40,063 bases of DNA, taken from assembly GCA_002427605.1 (NCBI GenBank), contig DIRT01000030.1, positions 1 through 40,063 on the forward strand, written 5' to 3'. The position numbers and the translations under genes were made by a program. The first letter of the stretch is position 1; the number at the start of each line of letters is the position of its first letter. The stretch is from Bacteroidales bacterium UBA5429 (lineage in GTDB: Bacteria; Bacteroidota; Bacteroidia; Bacteroidales; WCHB1-69). The notes below the pieces were generated by a model. The model worked only from the letters and a program-made list of their open reading frames with translations. It was not told the DNA's origin and made no database searches. This document shows positions 24,528 through 33,136 of the stretch, in pieces.

Positions 24528-25745
24528 TTATATCAGATTACATTTATATTGTTCAACTGGAAGCTTTTGATTGATTTGCTCATTCCAGGGTAGTCCGTAT
24601 TTTCCAATTTCAGCCATAAATGGATCTGGATCAAACTCTTCAACATTGAAAACGCCTTTTCCTAACCATTTTCCGGTAAGAATCATTTTTGCTCCCAGCA
24701 TTGCAGGAACTCCTGTTGTATATGAAACAGCTTGAGCTCCAACCTCTTCAAAAGCTTTAGCATGGTCACAATTATTCCAGATATAGTAAGTCTTTTCTTT
24801 ACCATCTTTAATTCCTCTAATTTGACAACCAATAGAGGTTTCACCTGTATATCCTTCAGCCAAAGAGGCAGGTTCAGGTAATACTGCTTTTAAGAACTGT
24901 AGTGGAACAATCTCGATCCCCCCATATTGTATTGGTTCAATACTGGTCATACCCACTTCTTGCAGTACATTGAGAACCTGGATATATTTTTGTCCAAAAG
25001 TCATCCAAAAACGAGCTCTTTTAATCGTTGGGAAGTTTTTAACAAGAGATTCAAGTTCTTCATGATAAAGGAGATAGGACTCTCTTTCTCCGATATTAGG
25101 ATATGCTATAGGTTTATGAATAGACATAGGGTCAATTTCCACCCATTTTCCATTTTCCCAATATTTTCCTTTTTGAGTAATCTCTCGGATGTTGATTTCT
25201 GGGTTAAAATTGGTAGCGAAAGCTTTGCCATGGTCTCCGGCATTACAATCCACAATATCAAGATAATAAATCTCATCAAAATGATGTTTTGCAGCATAAG
25301 CAGTATAGATACTTGTCACACCCGGGTCAAATCCGCAACCCAACAATGCCATGATTCCTGCTTCTTTAAATCTATCATGGTATGCCCATTGCCATTTATA
25401 TTCAAATTTAGCTTCATCTTTGGGTTCATAATTTGCAGTATCCATGTAATGGGTTTTAGTTGCCAGACAAGCATCCATAATGGCTAAATCTTGATAAGGT
25501 AAGGCAACATTTATAACCAAATCGGGTTTAAATTGTTGAATTAAACTAATAGTTTCATCAACATTATCGGCATCCAATTGTGCTGTTTGAATTCGGTTTC
25601 CACCCACAGCTTCTGCAATTTTATCACATTTTGATTTTGTTCTGCTTGCTAACATAATTTCAGTGAATACTTCCGGAACAGCAGCGCATTTATGCGCAAC
25701 TACCGATCCAACACCACCAGCACCAATAATTAAAACTTTTGCCAT
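24528..25745 (-). CDS. Saccharopine dehydrogenase family protein, likely carboxynorspermidine dehydrogenase
   Basis: The 405-residue protein begins with a Rossmann motif (MAKVLIIGAGGVGSVVAH) and continues with LASRTKSKCDKIAEA, MDTANYEP near 106-113 and GCGFDPGVTSIYTAY near 140-154, all typical of the Lys9/CASDH family. In Bacteroidota such proteins usually act as carboxynorspermidine/carboxyspermidine dehydrogenase in the alternative spermidine route, reducing putrescine plus aspartate semialdehyde. That assignment is by family and phylum. The decarboxylase partner (CASDC) is not seen here. I chose the ATG at 25745 over a TTG two codons upstream. Confidence 0.87.
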   Translation of the reverse strand: MAKVLIIGAGGVGSVVAHKCAAVPEVFTEIMLASRTKSKCDKIAEAVGGNRIQTAQLDADNVDETISLIQQFKPDLVINVALPYQDLAIMDACLATKTHYMDTANYEPKDEAKFEYKWQWAYHDRFKEAGIMALLGCGFDPGVTSIYTAYAAKHHFDEIYYLDIVDCNAGDHGKAFATNFNPEINIREITQKGKYWENGKWVEIDPMSIHKPIAYPNIGERESYLLYHEELESLVKNFPTIKRARFWMTFGQKYIQVLNVLQEVGMTSIEPIQYGGIEIVPLQFLKAVLPEPASLAEGYTGETSIGCQIRGIKDGKEKTYYIWNNCDHAKAFEEVGAQAVSYTTGVPAMLGAKMILTGKWLGKGVFNVEEFDPDPFMAEIGKYGLPWNEQINQKLPVEQYKCNLI

Positions 25746-25808
25746 AATCAATCTAATTTTTATAAAGTAAATAATTTTTAATATTTTTAAAATCTATGAT
25801 TTAGTCTG

Positions 25809-25816
25809 CAAAGATA
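25809..25816 (-). promoter_or_regulatory. Bacteroidota -7 element for the saccharopine-dehydrogenase-like operon
   Basis: Minus-strand TATCTTTG is a perfect TAnnTTTG match, 63 bases upstream of the ATG. It lies 12 bases from the plus-strand element for lgt. Confidence 0.6.
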
Positions 25817-25828
25817 AGAATTTTTTTG

Positions 25829-25836
25829 TATGTTTG
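25829..25836 (+). promoter_or_regulatory. Bacteroidota -7 element for lgt
   Basis: TATGTTTG matches TAnnTTTG, 31 bases upstream of the chosen ATG at 25868. Confidence 0.55.
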
Positions 25837-25867
25837 CAATATCATTTATGCAAACTTTAACACTCTT

Positions 25868-26734
25868 ATGATCAATTCATTTAATTTTATTAATTGGACA
25901 GTAAGTCCGGTAATAGTATCCATAGGGTCTTTTCAGCTCAGATGGTATGGGTTATTATTAGCTATAGGATTTTATTTGGCATATTTGACGCTTCAAAGAA
26001 TATTCAAAAAAGAGAATCTAAGTCAACAATTATTGGATAAATTAGCAATTTGGAGTATTGTATGGACTTTTATCGGTTTAAGGTTGGGTCATTTTCTTTT
26101 TTATGATTTTGAGTTCTTTGTAAAACATCCATTGCAGGTACTCCTTCCTTTTGATACGGAGTGGAATTTCATAGGTTATCAAGGGCTGGCAAGCCATGGA
26201 GCAGTAATATCTTTAATTTTATTCCTTTCCTATTTTGCATGGAAGCATAAAATGAAACCATTGTGGTTATTGGACAGATTATCAGTAGTCATTCCTATTG
26301 CAGCTTCTTTTGTACGAATCGGTAATTTAATGAATCATGAAATTGTTGGTAGTATAACCGAGGTTCCGTGGGCTTTCAATTTTGTATATGGAGGACCCGG
26401 AGTTGCGGGTACATATCGTCATCCAGCACAAATTTATGAATCTGCAGTTTATTTGATCCTTTTTATATTTATGGTTTGGTATTATTTTAAATATACCAAA
26501 GGGAAAATGCGTGCCGGTAGTGCAACAGGAATTTTACTTGTTGTTGTTTTTACAGCACGTTTTATCATTGAGTTTTTCAAAGAGGTTCAAGTTGCCAAAG
26601 AGACGGAGATGTACTTGTTAATTGGACAATGGCTTAGTATTCCATTCATTCTGATAGGAATTGTTTTGTGGATCTATTCGATGGTAAAAAAAGAGGTTCC
26701 TACCTATACGGAACCCAAAAAAGAAGTAAAATAA
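25868..26734 (+). CDS. lgt: Prolipoprotein diacylglyceryl transferase
   Basis: Lgt attaches diacylglycerol to the lipobox cysteine of prolipoproteins in the inner membrane. The 288-residue protein is very hydrophobic with about seven transmembrane helices. Recognisable Lgt signatures are LRWYGLLLAIGFYLAY, RIGNLMNHEIVG with the conserved Arg, Asn and Glu, and GTYRHPAQIYES. I chose the ATG at 25868; the open frame extends upstream to a TTG at 25826, which lies before the promoter element and adds residues without homology. It is followed at 40 bases by the bifunctional-nuclease gene. Its products would include the two lipoproteins in this window. Confidence 0.95.
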   Translation: MINSFNFINWTVSPVIVSIGSFQLRWYGLLLAIGFYLAYLTLQRIFKKENLSQQLLDKLAIWSIVWTFIGLRLGHFLFYDFEFFVKHPLQVLLPFDTEWNFIGYQGLASHGAVISLILFLSYFAWKHKMKPLWLLDRLSVVIPIAASFVRIGNLMNHEIVGSITEVPWAFNFVYGGPGVAGTYRHPAQIYESAVYLILFIFMVWYYFKYTKGKMRAGSATGILLVVVFTARFIIEFFKEVQVAKETEMYLLIGQWLSIPFILIGIVLWIYSMVKKEVPTYTEPKKEVK

Positions 26735-26774
26735 AATTTGTAGGGTTATATTTTTTATTTGTAATTATAATAAA

Positions 26775-27380
26775 ATGGAAGATTTATTAGATTTAGAAAT
26801 TGTTGACATTAGAAATTCGGGGTCTGCATACGGGGCTTATTTTCTGATATTAAAAGAAAAAACAGAAAATAAGATTATTCCTATTATGATAGGAGAAACT
26901 GAAGCTAAAGCAATAGCAACTATACTATCCAATTTTAAATCCAAGAGACCTTCAATACATGAGTTAACGGTTGATATTATAAGAGGTACAGGATTTACAA
27001 TAAGTAGTATCTACATTAGTCGATTTGAGAACAGTATTTTTTATTCAACCATAGTGATGGGGAATGAATCTAAAGAGATTGAGATAGACTCCAGGACATC
27101 GGATGCAATTGCCATCGCACTACTTTCAGATATCCCTTTTAAAATAAGGAGACCCATTTTTGATAAAGTTGCTACAAAAGTAGAAGAGGTTGAACACGAG
27201 GATGTTCGTTTGATTAAAGAAAAAGACCTATTAACCCGCATCGAAGAAGAGTGGGATAAAGTCGATGTTGACAAAATACCAAACGATGACCTGCAAATTC
27301 TACTTGACGAGGCTATATCAGAAGAAAACTTTGAATTAGCATTCAAGATTCACGAAGAACTTGAAAGAAGGGGGAAATAA
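26775..27380 (+). CDS. Bifunctional nuclease family protein with UVR motif
   Basis: The 201-residue protein has an N-terminal bifunctional-nuclease (DUF151) domain: AYFLILKEKTENKIIPIMIGETEAKAI and IDSRTSDAIAIALLSDIPF are its signature segments (about 19-120). A C-terminal helical UVR-like motif (about 170-200; LQILLDEAISEENFELAFKIHEEL) is common in Bacteroidota members. Plant and Thermotoga members have reported nuclease activity, but the cellular role is unclear. It probably shares a transcript with lgt. It ends 3 bases from the converging rpmA stop, with no hairpin evident. Confidence 0.88.
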   Translation: MEDLLDLEIVDIRNSGSAYGAYFLILKEKTENKIIPIMIGETEAKAIATILSNFKSKRPSIHELTVDIIRGTGFTISSIYISRFENSIFYSTIVMGNESKEIEIDSRTSDAIAIALLSDIPFKIRRPIFDKVATKVEEVEHEDVRLIKEKDLLTRIEEEWDKVDVDKIPNDDLQILLDEAISEENFELAFKIHEELERRGK

Positions 27381-27383
27381 AAA

Positions 27384-27644
27384 TTAAGCTTCAGCTGCAA
27401 CAACTGAAACTACTGATTTTCCATTAGTTGTTTTCTTGAATTGAACAATACCATCAACTAGAGAAAAAAGAGTATGATCTTTTCCCATTCCTACATTAAC
27501 ACCTGGATGATGTACTGTTCCTCTTTGGCGGATAATGATGTTGCCAGCTTTAGCAACCTGACCACCATAAATCTTAACGCCTAACCTTTTACTTTCGGAT
27601 TCACGACCGTTCTGTGAACTTCCGACACCTTTCTTATGTGCCAT
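27384..27644 (-). CDS. rpmA: 50S ribosomal protein bL27
   Basis: The 86-residue protein matches bL27: MAHKKGVGSSQNGRESESK at the start, then GGQVAKAGNIIIRQRGT and the PGVNVGMGKDHTLFSL segment. The N-terminal region reaches the peptidyl-transferase centre of the ribosome. It is 35 bases after rplU and forms the usual L21-L27 pair. Confidence 0.97.
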   Translation of the reverse strand: MAHKKGVGSSQNGRESESKRLGVKIYGGQVAKAGNIIIRQRGTVHHPGVNVGMGKDHTLFSLVDGIVQFKKTTNGKSVVSVVAAEA

Positions 27645-27679
27645 AAAACTAATATTTTATACGTTAATATACAATTTGA

Positions 27680-27991
27680 TTAAATAGTGATATCATCTAT
27701 TTTAATGGAAGTCAAATATTGACGATGTCCATTTAATTTTTGATATCCTTTTCTTCTTTTCTTCTTAAAAACGAGAACTTTGTCTCCTTTAAGATGATGT
27801 AAAACGGTAGCGGTTACTTTTGCTCCATCAACGAGAGGAGAGCCCACTTTAATAGTACCGTTGTCTTCCACAAGCATCACGCGGTCGAAATCAATTTGCG
27901 ACCCTTCTTCAGCTTTTAGGCGATGAACATAGACTTTTTGGTCTTTTTCAATCTTAAATTGTTGCCCTGCTATTTCTACGATTGCGTACAT
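27680..27991 (-). CDS. rplU: 50S ribosomal protein bL21
   Basis: The 103-residue protein matches bL21: MYAIVEIAGQQFKIEKDQKVYVHRL, DFDRVMLVEDNG and KKRRKGYQKLNGHRQYLT. I chose the ATG at 27991; the open frame to 28069 adds 26 residues that overlap the promoter element. It leads the rplU-rpmA unit. Confidence 0.97.
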   Translation of the reverse strand: MYAIVEIAGQQFKIEKDQKVYVHRLKAEEGSQIDFDRVMLVEDNGTIKVGSPLVDGAKVTATVLHHLKGDKVLVFKKKRRKGYQKLNGHRQYLTSIKIDDITI

Positions 27992-28028
27992 TGTTAATAA
28001 CAATTTTAATAAATACTGATTTGGGCGG

Positions 28029-28036
28029 CAAAAATA
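28029..28036 (-). promoter_or_regulatory. Bacteroidota -7 element for rplU-rpmA
   Basis: Minus-strand TATTTTTG matches TAnnTTTG, 37 bases upstream of the bL21 ATG. The remaining gap to 28204, upstream of the sigma gene, shows no perfect match on the plus strand. Confidence 0.5.
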
Positions 28037-28204
28037 TGAAAAAAAATCGAGAAAATTAAAAATTTTCACAAATAAGTGTAATTTTTTTTAAAATTTTACG
28101 TTTAAGATAGTTACCGAAAAGATATTTGCTGGTTGTAAATTTTATTTTGGTGCAATATTATTATTAATCAAACTAGTAAGAATTTGTAAATATTTTTATT
28201 TTTT

Positions 28205-29059
28205 ATGAGACAATTAGTAATTTCCAAGTCAATCACCAATAGAGATGGTGCTTCGTTGGATAGATATCTTGCTGACATTGGCAAAGAGGGATTGATCTCC
28301 GCTGAAGAAGAGGTGGAGTTGGCAAGAAAAATCAAGATGGGTGACGCAGACGCTCTGGAAAGACTGACAAAGACAAATTTAAGATTTGTGGTTTCAGTGG
28401 CAAAACAGTATCAAAATCAAGGAATCGGTCTTCAAGATTTAATTAATGAAGGCAACTTAGGCTTAATGAAAGCAGCGACTCGTTTTGATGAAACCAGAGG
28501 TTTTAAATTTATTTCTTTTGCTGTTTGGTGGATTCGACAAGCAATCCATCAGGCTATTGCTGATCAGGCACGAATTGTTAGATTACCTCAAAATCAAGTT
28601 GGAAGTATAAATAAATTAAAAAAAGAGATTGCAAAATTGGAGCAATCTTTACAAAGACAGCCAACTATTGAAGAGATATCCCAATTTGTGGAACTTCCGG
28701 AATATAAAGTTGCCGAACTGCTTAAGATGAACTCTCACACACAATCTATGGATGCAGCTATTTCTCCTGAAGAGGATACAGCATTTATTGATACCTATAT
28801 CCCTGATACAGAAGAAAGAACAGATAGTGCTTTGATGCGTGAATCTTTGAATAAAGAAGTGGAACAGGTACTATCGATCTTACCTGAAACAGAAAGAGCA
28901 GTATTAAAACTCTACTATGGAATCAATACGACTCACGAATATACTTTGGATGAGATCGGTGATAAACTTGATATTAGCAGAGAACGAGTTAGACAAATCA
29001 AAGAAAGAGCTTTAAAAACGCTAAGACAAAAAGCAAGAAATACCAATTTTTCATACTAA
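28205..29059 (+). CDS. rpoD: RNA polymerase primary sigma factor (RpoD/SigA)
   Basis: The 284-residue protein is the short RpoD form typical of Bacteroidota. It has region 1.2/2.1 (YLADIGKEGLISAEEEVELA), the core-binding and -10-recognition region (LRFVVSVAKQYQNQGIGLQDLINEGNLGLMKAATRFD, FKFISFAVWWIRQAIHQAI), region 3 (LPQNQVGSINKLKKEI) and region 4 with a HTH (YTLDEIGDKLDISRERVRQIKERALKTLR). It should recognise the TAnnTTTG element found throughout this window. It ends directly at the next gene with no gap (the next ATG follows TAA). Confidence 0.97.
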   Translation: MRQLVISKSITNRDGASLDRYLADIGKEGLISAEEEVELARKIKMGDADALERLTKTNLRFVVSVAKQYQNQGIGLQDLINEGNLGLMKAATRFDETRGFKFISFAVWWIRQAIHQAIADQARIVRLPQNQVGSINKLKKEIAKLEQSLQRQPTIEEISQFVELPEYKVAELLKMNSHTQSMDAAISPEEDTAFIDTYIPDTEERTDSALMRESLNKEVEQVLSILPETERAVLKLYYGINTTHEYTLDEIGDKLDISRERVRQIKERALKTLRQKARNTNFSY

Positions 29060-30016
29060 ATGTCTTTCAAGATTTTAATCGTTGATATTGCTGATCCTTC
29101 ATTGGTTAAGCAACTTGAAGCTATCGGTTTCTCTTGTGAGGTGAATTTAAAAATGACTCAACAGGAGTTTCAAGAAATTGGGACTCCTGTTGTTGGTCTA
29201 ATTATTAGAAGTAGATTTCCTATAGATGCTAAAACGATCGACTCACATCCGGAATTACGGTTTATTGTTAGATTAGGAGCCGGTGTCGAAAATATTGATG
29301 TAAAATATGCAACTTCTAAAGATATAGAGGTGATCTCTACGCCACAAGGAAATGCTCCCGCAGTAGGTCAATTTTGTTTGGCAATGCTATTGAATCGTTT
29401 ACGAAATGTTTCAGAATCTGACCGAGAATTGCGAAAAGGAGAGTGGTTGAGAGAAAAGAACAAAGGAAGAGAATTAAGTTCTTTAACTGTTGGAATAATA
29501 GGATTTGGTAATACCGGACAAGCATTTTATGATATTTTAAAACATTTTAAGCCGGAAATACTGGTTTATGATCGTTATAAAACAGGGTTTAAACAAGAGT
29601 TTATTCAAGAAGTTCCATTGGAAGAGTTGTTGGAACGGAGTGATGTAGTTTCAATACATGTCAATTATATTGAAGAAAATCATTATTTTTTTAACACTCA
29701 ACTTTTTTCCAAAATGAAACAGTCTCCCATATTAATCAATACATCAAGAGGAGCAGTTTTGAATACGCGTGATCTTCTTGATGCATTAGATCGGGGATTG
29801 ATCAGTCATGCATGTTTGGATGTATTGGAATTTGAAAATCACAGATTGACCATACCATCTCTAAAAGATTGGTCCCCTATTTTAAAAGCGTTAGCAAATC
29901 ATACCCAAGTTACGTTGACGCCGCATATTGCGGGGCAAACCTTTGAATCAGAAAAGAGACACGCTGAAATTGCGGTTGAGAAAATACGAGCTCTTTGGGA
30001 GCAAAATAAATTTTAG
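29060..30016 (+). CDS. D-isomer-specific 2-hydroxyacid dehydrogenase
   Basis: The 318-residue NAD-dependent enzyme reduces or oxidises a 2-keto/2-hydroxy acid. The Rossmann fingerprint GFGNTG is at 148-153. The catalytic set is Arg230 in TSRGAVLN, Glu257 or Glu259 in LDVLEFE, and His289 in TPHIAGQT. Its length and N-terminus (no ACT domain) match a generic family member; it may be a phosphoglycerate-dehydrogenase-like or hydroxyacid enzyme. Its ATG follows the rpoD stop immediately, suggesting coupling. Its end overlaps that of the facing PurF-like gene by four bases. Confidence 0.93.
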   Translation: MSFKILIVDIADPSLVKQLEAIGFSCEVNLKMTQQEFQEIGTPVVGLIIRSRFPIDAKTIDSHPELRFIVRLGAGVENIDVKYATSKDIEVISTPQGNAPAVGQFCLAMLLNRLRNVSESDRELRKGEWLREKNKGRELSSLTVGIIGFGNTGQAFYDILKHFKPEILVYDRYKTGFKQEFIQEVPLEELLERSDVVSIHVNYIEENHYFFNTQLFSKMKQSPILINTSRGAVLNTRDLLDALDRGLISHACLDVLEFENHRLTIPSLKDWSPILKALANHTQVTLTPHIAGQTFESEKRHAEIAVEKIRALWEQNKF

Positions 30017-31431
30017 TTTTCAGTACAACCACTACATCCGTCAAAACAGAAAGTGCAAAGTTTTTCTTTTGGCAATCCAATAGCCTCAACCAATTCATCC
30101 ATTTTAACAAAATTCAAAGAGGTGATATGAAGTTGTTCCTTAATGTGATTAATCATTTGGTGATATTCTTGGGTTCCATAGGTAGCGTACAGATTCAAAT
30201 TTTTATCATTAGAACCCTCCAACTTTTCAATAGTTCTTCTGGTAATTAATTCTAAAGCAGACTTTGATGCTGAAAAGTTGATATATGGACAAGCAAAAAT
30301 GAGGGGAGGACAAGAGATTCTCATATGTACTTCTTTAGCTCCATATGTAAATAAAAATTCGACATTATTCTGAAGTTGAGTTCCACGAACAATAGAGTCA
30401 TCACAAAAGACTACAGAGCTACCGTTCAACATTCTTCGATTGGCAATGAGTTTCATTTTAGCGACTAATTCGCGAACTTCTTGATTAGGGGGAGTAAAAC
30501 TACGAGGCCATGTGGGGGTGTACTTAGTGATGGCGCGTCTGTATGGTAATTTTGATTCCTCAGCATAGCCTAAAGCCATTCCTACACCGGAATCAGGTAT
30601 ACCGGAAACAAAATCGGCACGAACCGTATCTCTGGATGCTATCAACTTGCCTAGTCTTCTTCTGACATTATCAACGTTAATCCCTTCATATTCTGAAATA
30701 GGAAATCCATAATAGATCCATAGAAATGAACAGATCTGCATTTTATCATTAGGTTTTCGTAGTTGTTTGTATCCGTCAGCTGTAATTAAGACAATTTCAC
30801 CGGGACCTAAAAAGTACTCAATCTCATAATTTAAATTAGAGAAAGCGTTAGTTTCACTTGTAACAGCATATCCATCAACATGATGTTTCCCAATGATTAC
30901 CGGTGTTCTGCCGTAATAATCACGAATGGCAACAATTCCTTCCGAAGTTAACATAAGCGCAGAAAAAGATCCTTTAACCTTTTTAAAAGCATTTTCAATG
31001 CCATCAACGAGGTTCTTTCCTTGTGAAATTAGTAGTCCGATTAATTCAGTTGCACATGTTTTCCCTAAACTTAATTCAGCGATATGAGCTCCTTTGGAAA
31101 GCACTTCATCTTCCAATTCAGGAATATTATTAATTTTTGCTACGGTTACTATCGCATATTTTCCTACCCGGGTTTTCATAACCATGGGCTGGGGATCGGA
31201 ATCACTAATTACACCAATTCCCGAATTTCCTTTGAAAGAAGGAAGGTCATCTTCAAATTTATTTCTAAAATAAGAATTTTCAATATTGTGGATGGCCCTG
31301 ATAAAATTGTTCTCTTCATTCATAGTTACCATCCCTGCCCGATGCGTTCCCATATGCGAATTGTAATCAATGCCGTAAAAAAGATCTATAGAACATGCTC
31401 TGTTCTTGATAGTTCCAAAAAAACCACCCAT
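30013..31431 (-). CDS. Amidophosphoribosyltransferase (PurF)-like protein lacking the glutaminase nucleophile
   Basis: The 472-residue protein follows the PurF order: N-terminal Ntn-glutaminase domain (about 1-235), then phosphoribosyltransferase domain with the PRPP loop CDDSIVRGTQ at 343-352. PurF normally starts Met-Cys-Gly-Ile, with that Cys as nucleophile; here the start is MGGFFG, so the nucleophile is Gly. Other parts of the glutaminase domain are present. Four cysteines that would match the [4Fe-4S] ligands of B. subtilis PurF appear kept: Cys234, Cys381, Cys459 and Cys462, with two more at 466 and 469. Glutamine-dependent activity is thus unlikely; ammonia-dependent synthesis or another PRPP role is possible. 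Its own -7 element is at 31459-31466. I believe similar paralogues occur in other Bacteroidales. Confidence 0.9.
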   Translation of the reverse strand: MGGFFGTIKNRACSIDLFYGIDYNSHMGTHRAGMVTMNEENNFIRAIHNIENSYFRNKFEDDLPSFKGNSGIGVISDSDPQPMVMKTRVGKYAIVTVAKINNIPELEDEVLSKGAHIAELSLGKTCATELIGLLISQGKNLVDGIENAFKKVKGSFSALMLTSEGIVAIRDYYGRTPVIIGKHHVDGYAVTSETNAFSNLNYEIEYFLGPGEIVLITADGYKQLRKPNDKMQICSFLWIYYGFPISEYEGINVDNVRRRLGKLIASRDTVRADFVSGIPDSGVGMALGYAEESKLPYRRAITKYTPTWPRSFTPPNQEVRELVAKMKLIANRRMLNGSSVVFCDDSIVRGTQLQNNVEFLFTYGAKEVHMRISCPPLIFACPYINFSASKSALELITRRTIEKLEGSNDKNLNLYATYGTQEYHQMINHIKEQLHITSLNFVKMDELVEAIGLPKEKLCTFCFDGCSGCTEN

Positions 31432-31458
31432 AAAAATAGAATTTTAAAAATTAATAGA

Positions 31459-31466
31459 CAAAAATA
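31459..31466 (-). promoter_or_regulatory. Bacteroidota -7 element for the PurF-like gene
   Basis: Minus-strand TATTTTTG matches TAnnTTTG, 27 bases upstream of the ATG. It faces away from the plus-strand element at 31491-31498. Confidence 0.5.
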
Positions 31467-31490
31467 CAAAAATTAGTGGTAAAAAAATCA

Positions 31491-31498
31491 TATTTTTG
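31491..31498 (+). promoter_or_regulatory. Bacteroidota -7 element for the DUF4837-sigma operon
   Basis: TATTTTTG matches TAnnTTTG, 38 bases upstream of the ATG at 31537. Confidence 0.5.
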
Positions 31499-31536
31499 TA
31501 AAGATAAAATAACCCGTTTAAAATCTTCACTGTATT

Positions 31537-32526
31537 ATGAAAAAAATAAATAGAAATTTAGTTTTATTGATTGTTTTGATCCTTCTATTTGCAGGAGGGT
31601 GCAAGAAAAAAGCAGGTTCAGGATTTAGAGTAGATAATTATTCCAATGGTAAAGCAGGAGAGATTGTTTTAGTTATGGATCCAAAACAATATACGGAATC
31701 AGAATGCGAAGAGGTGATAGCGATTTTACAGCAACCTCAACCGGCAATTAATCAAATTGAACCAATGTTTGATATTTTGAAATTTGGGTTAGAGGATTTT
31801 AGTGCTTTCTATAGAAAACACCGTAGTGTTGTATATTTTGAAATTAGTGACTCTTACGACAATTTAACTATCGATTTTGATGATAATGTTTGGGCTTCAC
31901 CTCAAGTTTATATTACAATTAAAGGGAATAATGTTGATAGTACACTGGCCATTTTTAAACAACATCAGGATGAGATTATTGAAAGGTTATATGATAATGA
32001 TCTAAAACGTTTACAAGCTTTTAATATCAGGAACAATAGTCCTCAGATAGAGAAAAAAATTAAAGAAAAATTCGGAATCTCTATAACTATACCTCAACAA
32101 TATTTTATTGCGCGAGAGGAACCGGATTTTCTTTGGTTAAGAAACCAAACTGTCAGAAATGACCGTTTTATTATAATATTTAAGAGTGATACTTTACTTT
32201 TATCAAAAGAACAGTTGGTGAAAACAAGAAATCAAATGACTAAAAACTATATTCCCGGTGCAATTCGGGGAGCATATCCTATCTTATCCACTATTTATGA
32301 GTATCCGGAATATCGTGAGATTACAATTAAATCTAAAAAAGGAATTGAAATGAGAGGCTTATGGGAGTCGGTAGGAGATAATATGGGAGGTCCTTTTTAT
32401 AGCTTTTCATTTATTAATTCGGATCAAACTGCTGTTGTAACTGTTGATGGGTTTGTTTATGCGCCAGAAGAGTATAAAAGAGATTATTTAAGAGAGGTTG
32501 AATCCATTGTAAAGTCACTCAGATAA
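31537..32526 (+). CDS. DUF4837-type lipoprotein
   Basis: The 329-residue protein has a lipobox ending FAGGC (Cys22), so it should be lipid-anchored. The body starts with SNGKAGEIVLVMDPKQY and carries the repeated aromatic/Gly pattern (GPFYSFSFIN near 285) that I associate with DUF4837 of Bacteroidota. Function is unknown. It leads the run into the ECF sigma gene with a 4-base gap, so it is probably cotranscribed with the sigma and membrane-anchored CHU_C genes. Confidence 0.83.
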   Translation: MKKINRNLVLLIVLILLFAGGCKKKAGSGFRVDNYSNGKAGEIVLVMDPKQYTESECEEVIAILQQPQPAINQIEPMFDILKFGLEDFSAFYRKHRSVVYFEISDSYDNLTIDFDDNVWASPQVYITIKGNNVDSTLAIFKQHQDEIIERLYDNDLKRLQAFNIRNNSPQIEKKIKEKFGISITIPQQYFIAREEPDFLWLRNQTVRNDRFIIIFKSDTLLLSKEQLVKTRNQMTKNYIPGAIRGAYPILSTIYEYPEYREITIKSKKGIEMRGLWESVGDNMGGPFYSFSFINSDQTAVVTVDGFVYAPEEYKRDYLREVESIVKSLR

Positions 32527-32530
32527 TTTT

Positions 32531-33136
32531 TTGCAAATAGCGGGAACATTCAACGAGGTTGTGCGTCAAAGAGGAGAAGTGAAAGCTAAAAAAACAGATC
32601 AAGAACTTATTGAGGGGTGTTTAAATGATGATAGAGTGAGTCAGCACGAACTCTATCACAGGTACGCTTCTAAAATGTTTGTTGTCTGTTTACGGTATGC
32701 TAAAACCCATGAGGATGCGGAGGACATATTAATTGAGGGGTTTCTCAAGGTTTTTACAAATTTAGCTTACTTCAAAGGGAAAAGTTCTTTAGGAACATGG
32801 ATACATACGGTTATGGTTAATAGTGCAATCTCTTATTATCGGAAACATAAAAAACATATAGAAACTCGTTTTTTAGAAGATTATCCCACTACTGAAGTGC
32901 AATCTATCTATTTTTCGGAGAGTGACCAAATTTCTGAAAAAGAGTTATTGACACTAATTCAAGCGATTCCTGAGCCTTTTAAAACTGTTTTTAACTTGTA
33001 TGCTTTTGAAGGATATAGTTATGAACAAATAGCTCAAATGTTAGATATTCATATCGGAACGGCAAGATCCCGAATGTCGAAAGGAAAAGCATGGCTTCAG
33101 AATAAACTTAAATCGATTAATGAAACAATAGGATGA
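32531..33136 (+). CDS. ECF-type (sigma-70 family) sigma factor
   Basis: The 201-residue protein (from TTG at 32531) has sigma region 2 (DQELIEGCLNDDRVSQHELYHRY and GFLKVFTNLAYFKGKSSLGTWIHTVMVN) and region 4 with HTH (YSYEQIAQMLDIHIGTARSRMSKG). Region 3 is missing, as in ECF factors. There is no ATG before region 2; candidate starts are TTG 32531, GTG 32561 and GTG 32579, the last fitting the usual N-terminal length best. The stop overlaps the next start (ATGA), so the following membrane-anchored gene is translationally coupled and is the likely partner. The target promoters are not visible. Confidence 0.92.
   Translation: MQIAGTFNEVVRQRGEVKAKKTDQELIEGCLNDDRVSQHELYHRYASKMFVVCLRYAKTHEDAEDILIEGFLKVFTNLAYFKGKSSLGTWIHTVMVNSAISYYRKHKKHIETRFLEDYPTTEVQSIYFSESDQISEKELLTLIQAIPEPFKTVFNLYAFEGYSYEQIAQMLDIHIGTARSRMSKGKAWLQNKLKSINETIG

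Noticed and set aside
24927..25487. 186-residue open frame antisense to the saccharopine-dehydrogenase-like gene
   Set aside because: No recognisable domain and no promoter; the opposite-strand gene has clear family motifs.
31084..31476. 130-residue open frame antisense to the PurF-like gene
   Set aside because: Shadow of the PurF-like coding region, with no homology-like pattern.
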